Shown here: piece after piece, positions 6,420 to 10,375 of the stretch
How the letters are laid out: every line of letters begins with the position of its first letter
How positions within the stretch are numbered: position 1 is the stretch's first letter
DNA from: JAOUEA01 sp040511595
GTDB lineage: Bacteria > Actinomycetota > UBA4738 > HRBIN12
Length of the DNA: 10,375 nt
NCBI GenBank assembly: GCA_040511595.1
Contig: JBEVGU010000197.1
Coordinates: forward strand, 1 to 10,375
Direction: 5' to 3'
Program-made: the position numbers and the translations under genes
Notes under the pieces: model-generated
Databases searched by the model: none
What the model was told of the DNA's origin: nothing
What the model saw: only the letters and a program-made list of their open reading frames with translations

Positions 6420-6441
6420 ACCGGCTAGGGTGGTCGGTTCT
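6367..6441. promoter_or_regulatory. Divergent promoter region between CMD and methyltransferase genes
   Basis: These 75 bases must hold the promoters, or at least the start signals, for both transcription directions. Toward the right, TAGGGT (6426-6431) fits a TANNNT -10 element ten bases before the methyltransferase ATG. The same bases could instead act as a weak AGGG ribosome site. Toward the left, GGGGGA (6371-6376) is the ribosome site of the CMD gene. No clear -35 sequences are visible. Confidence 0.4.
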
Positions 6442-7041
6442 ATGGCCTCCCTGCCCTCGTCCCGCGGCTTCGACGATGCCTACGTCGGCGTGCCTCCATG
6501 GGACATCGGGCGGCCCCAGCGTGCGGTATTGGCCCTCGCCGGGGCGGGGGTGTTCCGTTCGCCGGTGCTCGACGTCGGGTGCGGCACCGGGGAGAACGCG
6601 CTCGCCCTCGCGTCGAGCGGCCTGTCGGTGCTCGGAATCGACGCGTCGCCGCGCGCCGTCGGCAAGGCGATGGAGAAGACTCGCGAACGAGCGCTCGTCG
6701 GCGCCGAGTTCCTCGTGGCCGACGCCTTCGCGCTCGAAGGCCTCGGGCGGCGGTTCGGGTCGGTGCTCGATTGCGGCTTGTTCCACGTTTTCGACGATCA
6801 TGAGCGGCCCGTGTACGCCGCCAGCGCGCACGCGGCGCTCGAGCCAGGCGGGGAGATGCACTTGCTCTGCTTCGCCGATCTCGAGCCGCCGGGGTGGGGG
6901 CCGCGGCGGGTCAGCGAGGGCGAGCTCCGGTCGTCGTTCGCGGTCGGATGGGAGGTCCGGGAGATCGCTCCGGCTGACTTCGAGACCAACCTCGACACGG
7001 GCGACGTGCGGGCCTGGCTCGCGAGGTTCGTCCGGACGTGA
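6442..7041 (+). CDS. Class I SAM-dependent methyltransferase
   Basis: This 199-residue cytoplasmic enzyme has the Rossmann-fold AdoMet site. Motif I is PVLDVGCGTGENALAL (41-56), the acidic end of strand 2 is VLGIDASP (63-70), motif II-like FLVADAF is at 90-96, and the strand-4 region is VLDCGLFHVFDD (108-119). The opening YVGVPPWDIGRPQ (14-26) is typical of a small-molecule methyltransferase group related to thiopurine/TehB-like enzymes. It suggests a soluble small substrate, not nucleic acid. The ATG at 6442 was chosen because it lies just before this block; an upstream extension would cross the divergent CMD gene. Its stop overlaps the next GTG (GTGA), which couples it to an ABC exporter. 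The substrate is unknown. Confidence 0.88.
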   Translation: MASLPSSRGFDDAYVGVPPWDIGRPQRAVLALAGAGVFRSPVLDVGCGTGENALALASSGLSVLGIDASPRAVGKAMEKTRERALVGAEFLVADAFALEGLGRRFGSVLDCGLFHVFDDHERPVYAASAHAALEPGGEMHLLCFADLEPPGWGPRRVSEGELRSSFAVGWEVREIAPADFETNLDTGDVRAWLARFVRT

Positions 7042-8045
7042 ACGGCAGCGACAGGCCAGCCGGCGCGGTCGACGGCGGCGCTGTCGAGGGTGGCGTCGGG
7101 CCGGCCGTCGAGGTGCGCGGCCTCACGAAACGGTTCGGCGACATCGACGCGGTGCAGTCGCTGTCGTTCTCGGTGCCGCGTGGGCAGGTGACCGGGTTCC
7201 TCGGCCCCAACGGTGCGGGGAAGACCACCACGATGCGGATCGTGCTCGGTCTGGCGGCGCCGACCGAGGGGGAAGCACGGGTGCTCGGCGTGCCCTACGC
7301 GGCCCTGCCCCGCCCGCTCGCTCGGATCGGAGCGATGCTCGAGACCACCGGAGCCCATCCGGGGCGCTCTGGACGCGACCATCTCCGCATCGCTGCCATG
7401 TCGGGCGACCTCCCGGCCTCGCGCGTCGACGCCGTGCTCGACCAGGTGGCCATGCGCGATTATGCCGACCGGAAGGTCGGTGGCTATTCGAGCGGCATGC
7501 GGCAGCGGCTCGGGATGGCGACCGCGCTGCTCGGCGACCCCGAGGTGCTGGTGCTCGACGAGCCTGGCAACGGCCTCGATCCCGCGGGAGTGGCGTGGCT
7601 GCGGGAGTTCCTGCGTGCCTTCGCGGGTGCGGGCCGAACCGTCTTGGTCTCGAGTCATCTGCTCGCCGAGATGTCGCAGACCGTGGACCGTCTCGTCGTG
7701 ATCGATCGCGGCCGGCTCGTCGTGGAAGGGCCGGTCGATGCGATCACCTCGTCGGTGGGCGACGACGTGGTCGTGCGATCCCCCGATCCGGCACGGTTGG
7801 TCGCGGCCATCGCGGCGGAGGGCGGCACGGTGTCCGCGTCCGGCGACAGCCTGTCCGTGACCGGGGTGCCGATCGAGCGGATCGGGGAGATCGCGGCGAA
7901 GGAGGGCGTCATCCTGCACGAGTTGCGGCGGCGAGAGGCCACGCTCGAGCAAGCGTTCCTCCGGCTCACGGGGTCCGGCGTGGATGAGGCGCAGGCAGCG
8001 GACGAGCCACCCCCGATCCCGCCCCCGCCCGAGGCGTCGCCGTGA
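7038..8045 (+). CDS. ABC-2 type export ATP-binding protein
   Basis: This 335-residue ATPase is of the CcmA/NatA/drug-exporter class. Walker A GPNGAGKTT lies at 56-64, the signature is the variant YSSGMRQRL (150-158), Walker B is VLVLDEP (170-176), followed by GLDPAG (179-184), and the switch histidine is His207 in SSHLL. Glu102 stands near the usual Q-loop position (IGAMLET), as in many relatives. After the nucleotide-binding domain there is a roughly 90-residue C-terminal region ending in a Pro-rich tail (325-335). The first 23 residues are a Gly/Ala-rich extension before VEVRGLTKRFG. The GTG start overlaps the methyltransferase stop, and the stop overlaps the permease GTG, so all three should be made together. 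The exported substrate cannot be inferred from sequence. Confidence 0.95.
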   Translation: MNGSDRPAGAVDGGAVEGGVGPAVEVRGLTKRFGDIDAVQSLSFSVPRGQVTGFLGPNGAGKTTTMRIVLGLAAPTEGEARVLGVPYAALPRPLARIGAMLETTGAHPGRSGRDHLRIAAMSGDLPASRVDAVLDQVAMRDYADRKVGGYSSGMRQRLGMATALLGDPEVLVLDEPGNGLDPAGVAWLREFLRAFAGAGRTVLVSSHLLAEMSQTVDRLVVIDRGRLVVEGPVDAITSSVGDDVVVRSPDPARLVAAIAAEGGTVSASGDSLSVTGVPIERIGEIAAKEGVILHELRRREATLEQAFLRLTGSGVDEAQAADEPPPIPPPPEASP

Positions 8046-8797
8046 TCCGGCTCGTTCGGGTCGAGGTCGCGAAGGTCCGCACGACCCGCATGTGGATCGG
8101 ACTGTTGCTGGGCGCCGCTGCCCTGGTGACCCTCGGCGCGGTCGCGACGCTCGCGATCGAGGGGAGCGACGAGGCCACGCAAGCGGGGCTGCGTCCGATC
8201 GAGACGGTCGAGGACGTGCGCGACTTCGTCTACACGGGGTCGATCGCGGGCGTGCTCGCCCTGGTGCTCGGGGCGACCACGATGACGAACGAGCACCGCC
8301 ACCGCACGCTGGCCGGTACGTTCCTGGCCACGCCGACCCGCTGGCCGGTCATCGGAGCCAAGGTGATCGGCTCGGGCGTCGTGGGCTTCGTGTTCGGCGT
8401 GATCGGCGGGCTCATCCCGTTGGTCGCCGTCGCCGTGCGGTTCGCGGTGCGCGGTGAAGCGGTGCCACTCGGTATCTCGGTGGCGCTCGCTGTCGGTGGG
8501 GTGGGGGTCTCCTGCGCGTTCTCGGGCGCGATGGGAGCGGCCGTCGGGGCGGCGCTGCGGAGCCAGCTCATCGCGATCATCGGGGTGCTGGGATGGGCGC
8601 TCGTGGTCGAGCCGTTGATCGGCGGCCTGGTTCCAGACGCCCTGCGGTGGCTGCCGTTCTCGGGGGTCGGCAGCTCCCTCGGCCAGCAGAGCCCCGACCT
8701 GTTCTCGCCCGCGGTCGGCGCGGCGTTGATGGCGGCCTACGTCGGCGCGGCGACCGCGACCGGCGTGGTCTTGACGCTCCGCCGCGACGTGGACTGA
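8042..8797 (+). CDS. ABC-2 type transporter permease
   Basis: This 251-residue membrane protein pairs with the preceding ATPase. An amphipathic start (IRLVRVEVAKVRTTR) precedes about six hydrophobic helices near 18-39, 66-81, 104-131, 143-170, 175-196 and 223-246. Between helices 2 and 3 lies the family motif MTNEHRHRTLAGTFLATPTRW (81-101), the cytoplasmic loop that meets the ATPase in ABC-2 exporters. The protein ends in a short charged tail. The GTG start is in a GTGA overlap with the ATPase stop. No substrate-specific feature is recognisable; bacteriocin, antibiotic or lipid export and Nos/Nat-like roles are all possible. Confidence 0.92.
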   Translation: MIRLVRVEVAKVRTTRMWIGLLLGAAALVTLGAVATLAIEGSDEATQAGLRPIETVEDVRDFVYTGSIAGVLALVLGATTMTNEHRHRTLAGTFLATPTRWPVIGAKVIGSGVVGFVFGVIGGLIPLVAVAVRFAVRGEAVPLGISVALAVGGVGVSCAFSGAMGAAVGAALRSQLIAIIGVLGWALVVEPLIGGLVPDALRWLPFSGVGSSLGQQSPDLFSPAVGAALMAAYVGAATATGVVLTLRRDVD

Positions 8798-8808
8798 ACA
8801 CGTTCCGC

Positions 8809-8832
8809 CGAAGGACCTAGGTCGAAGGTCCC
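8809..8832. promoter_or_regulatory. Operator-like palindrome downstream of the permease gene
   Basis: The perfect 10-base palindrome GACCTAGGTC (8814-8823) sits within two near-identical direct copies, CGAAGGACC (8809-8817) and CGAAGGTCC (8823-8831), 14 bases apart. GGACC (8813-8817) and GGTCC (8827-8831) are also inverted around nine bases. Read on the minus strand, GGGACCTTCGACCT (8832-8819) approaches the GGGNC-N4-GNCC pattern of DevR/DosR-type (NarL-family) boxes. It would be a candidate protein-binding site for the downstream gene. Confidence 0.35.
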
Positions 8833-8845
8833 GATCTTGCCTCAT

Positions 8846-8895
8846 CCGTACGCAGGGGGACTGTTCCGCTGCCCTGCAACCCGTGTAGCGTACGG
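8846..8895 (+). promoter_or_regulatory. Paired CGTACG palindromes overlapping a possible -10 element
   Basis: CCGTACGC (8846-8853) and GCGTACGG (8888-8895) form a perfect 8-base inverted repeat with a 34-base spacer, and each contains the palindrome CGTACG. Their centres lie 42 bases apart, close to four helical turns. The right copy overlaps TAGCGT (8886-8891), a TANNNT-type -10 candidate. GCAGGG (8852-8857) and CCCTGC (8872-8877) form a further inverted pair inside the spacer. No good -35 sequence is seen. Confidence 0.4.
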
Positions 8896-8912
8896 CCAGA
8901 CGGGTACTCATC

Positions 8913-8932
8913 CGACGCCGATTCTGGCGTCG
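8913..8932 (+). promoter_or_regulatory. Stem-loop in the leader of the 8964 gene
   Basis: CGACGCC (8913-8919) and GGCGTCG (8926-8932) form a perfect 7-base GC-rich stem with a six-base loop (GATTCT). It ends 31 bases before the ATG and 19 bases before the ribosome site AGAGAGG (8952-8958), so it would lie in the 5' untranslated RNA. I do not recognise it as any known riboswitch. Confidence 0.4.
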
Positions 8933-8963
8933 AGTCCAGTGCCGGAACGAAAGAGAGGCCTCG

Positions 8964-10375
8964 ATGACCCGATACCTGTGCGTCCACCCGGGACACGAGC
9001 GGAAGGGGCGCGCCCAGGCCGTCGACGTGACCGCTCAGGTTCGTCTCGAGCGAGAGTTCCAGCCTCGCGAGTCCGCCTACCTCGCCTCGAGCGACGAGGT
9101 GATCACGCGCGTGCGAGCGATCACGACCAGCGATCCGGTCGACCGGCTCTCCGAGGTGCGCAGGGTGCTCACCGGGACCACGGCGCCGATCGATGCACCC
9201 GTCGTGCTGGTGGCCGGCGCTTCCGATCGCGTTCCCGGCCTCTACGAGATGGACGAGCTCCGACGCTCCGATCCCTCGATCGCCTCGTTGCTCGAACGTC
9301 GCGCGGACGCGACGCCCGGTGTCGACGACGTCGTCGTGCTCACCGACACCGCACCGGAGGGTGGCGCGCCCCAGGGGTCTGTGGCCGAGACCATGACCAC
9401 GACCCAGCTCGAGCAGGTGCAGCGGGCGAGGGTGCTGCCCCAGGGCGTCTTCCCGGTCATGGAGCTGTCGGCCCGCATCGCCGACGCGCCGGCCGACGAG
9501 GACTCGATCGTGCGTGCGATCCACGGCACGTCCAGCGTCTCGGCGCCACTCGCCGAACGAACAGGTCCGTGGCGGGTCGTCATCGAGTGCCCCACGCCGG
9601 TCGGCGATCCGCCGGTGCACCACCGCGCCGTGTTCACGGGCAGCGGCGAGCACGAGCCGGCGCAGGTCCTGGGAACCCCAGCCGTGGGGTGGGATGTGGC
9701 CCTCGAGGACGCCGCCGGCGTCGACCTCGTGCCGCCACTGCCGGCCCAGCGCGCAGAGCGGCGCCTCAAGATGGTGCTCATCGCCGAGCTCGCCATCGCC
9801 GCCCTGCTGGTGACCCTGGCGTGGGCGTCGGGCGCGCTCGCCCAGGCGGTGCGCGAGACGCCTGGGTGGCTGGGGTTCGCGATCACGATCGCCGTGGCCG
9901 CCTTCGCCATCGGGCTCGTGAGCCTGCTCGGGCGCGCGGACGCGGACGGCAACGCCAACGACACGTTCGTGCTGCGGCGCCACTATGCGAGCCGCTCGCA
10001 GCTGCTCTCGGTCTCGACGCTCGTGTCCGCCGGCATCTTCGCGCTCGCGATCGCGTCGGCCGTCGTGCCGCCCGTGCTCGATGCGGAAGCGCCGGTGCCG
10101 GCGCCCATGGTGACGTTCGCCGCGGGGAACCGTGTCGTGACGGCGACGGTGCAGCTCGAGGGGCGCGACATCGCCACGGACGACCTCGTCACGGTGGAGA
10201 TGCGGCAGTTCTCGGGGGAGACGGCCGAGGGCATCCTGATCGGTCGAGTCACCGCCACGGGCGACTCGGCGGGTCGCGTGCTGGTGGCCGATGCGATGGC
10301 GCTCGATCGGGGAGCTCGGTACCTGAGCGTCCTCGTGACGGTCGGCGAACGCTCGTCGACCACGTGCACCCCCGC
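8964..10375 (+). CDS. Unrecognised three-helix membrane protein with large N-terminal soluble part (partial)
   Basis: The frame is open from the ATG at 8964 to the window edge: 470 codons plus two bases, with no stop. AGAGAGG (8952-8958) sits five bases before the ATG, a strong ribosome site. Residues 1-265 lack any signal peptide or membrane helix and are probably cytoplasmic. Three hydrophobic helices follow near 270-294, 303-323 and 349-371. After them comes an Ala/Pro linker (372-381) and a beta-strand-like segment (from about 382) that would be extracytoplasmic if the N-terminus is inside. The positive residues before helix 1 (QRAERRLK) fit that topology. Strong third-position GC preference supports real coding. 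No catalytic motif or known domain is recognisable. Only a few Cys (6, 209, 468) are present. It could be a transmembrane sensor or surface-assembly factor, but that is speculation. Confidence 0.78.
   Translation, partial: MTRYLCVHPGHERKGRAQAVDVTAQVRLEREFQPRESAYLASSDEVITRVRAITTSDPVDRLSEVRRVLTGTTAPIDAPVVLVAGASDRVPGLYEMDELRRSDPSIASLLERRADATPGVDDVVVLTDTAPEGGAPQGSVAETMTTTQLEQVQRARVLPQGVFPVMELSARIADAPADEDSIVRAIHGTSSVSAPLAERTGPWRVVIECPTPVGDPPVHHRAVFTGSGEHEPAQVLGTPAVGWDVALEDAAGVDLVPPLPAQRAERRLKMVLIAELAIAALLVTLAWASGALAQAVRETPGWLGFAITIAVAAFAIGLVSLLGRADADGNANDTFVLRRHYASRSQLLSVSTLVSAGIFALAIASAVVPPVLDAEAPVPAPMVTFAAGNRVVTATVQLEGRDIATDDLVTVEMRQFSGETAEGILIGRVTATGDSAGRVLVADAMALDRGARYLSVLVTVGERSSTTCTP

Noticed and set aside
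6038..7987. A 649-codon open frame on the plus strand crossing the methyltransferase and exporter ATPase
   Set aside because: It is a third frame of two clearly real genes. Its translation is a low-complexity Arg/Ser/Pro mixture, typical of a shadow frame in high-GC DNA, and it contains no recognisable motif.
8798..8963. A known riboswitch class in the leader of the unknown gene
   Set aside because: I compared it from memory with cobalamin, SAM, c-di-AMP and c-di-GMP elements and found no matching conserved boxes. Only simple inverted repeats are supported.
8817..9983. A 388-codon antisense open frame opposite the unknown membrane protein gene
   Set aside because: It is rich in His, Arg and Gly from reading third-position GC backwards, crosses the structured leader, and has no ribosome site. 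The plus-strand frame has the better start, ribosome site and plausible membrane helices.
1..10375. Mobile elements, CRISPR arrays, tRNA genes or a phage-defence island
   Set aside because: No transposase or integrase motifs, no regularly spaced repeats, no tRNA-like cloverleaf and no nuclease or toxin motifs were seen. The gene content is metabolic and transport.

Overview
The window is GC-rich and densely coded. Neighbouring genes repeatedly share 4-base ATGA or GTGA stop/start overlaps, and GTG starts are common. Together with a PAC2-family (proteasome assembly chaperone-like) protein, this suggests a member of the Actinomycetota, possibly a poorly characterised lineage. The phylum is an inference from style and gene content; no rRNA or marker gene is present.

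Region 1 (1-3805, + strand) is a tightly overlapped corrinoid uptake and cobalamin-assembly operon. It holds the ATPase of a BtuCD/FecCDE-type importer, corrinoid adenosyltransferase (cobO), cobinamide kinase/guanylyltransferase (cobU), the dimethylbenzimidazole phosphoribosyltransferase (cobT) and cobalamin synthase (cobS). These enzymes adenosylate an imported corrinoid, build its GDP-activated lower arm and join it to alpha-ribazole. The permease and binding protein expected upstream lie outside the window, and no ribazole-phosphate phosphatase is seen.

Region 2 (3880-6366, - strand) reads right to left. It holds a carboxymuconolactone decarboxylase-like protein, a tautomerase-superfamily protein 1 base downstream, a PAC2-family protein, and a membrane-anchored extracytoplasmic protein that resembles DUF4352. 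This cluster meets cobS tail to tail across a 74-base gap with GC-rich inverted repeats.

Region 3 (6442-8797, + strand) starts divergently from region 2. It is a three-gene overlapping unit: a class I SAM-dependent methyltransferase, an ABC-2 type export ATPase and its six-helix permease.

Region 4 (8798-10375, + strand) is a 166-base intergenic stretch rich in inverted repeats, followed by an unrecognised gene that runs off the right edge. It encodes a large soluble N-terminal part, three membrane helices and a probable extracytoplasmic C-terminal domain. This gene and its leader are the least explained part of the window.

There is no gene-free stretch longer than 166 bases. I see no tRNA, rRNA, CRISPR array, insertion sequence or integrase. 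Most of the window looks like ordinary chromosomal metabolism and transport.
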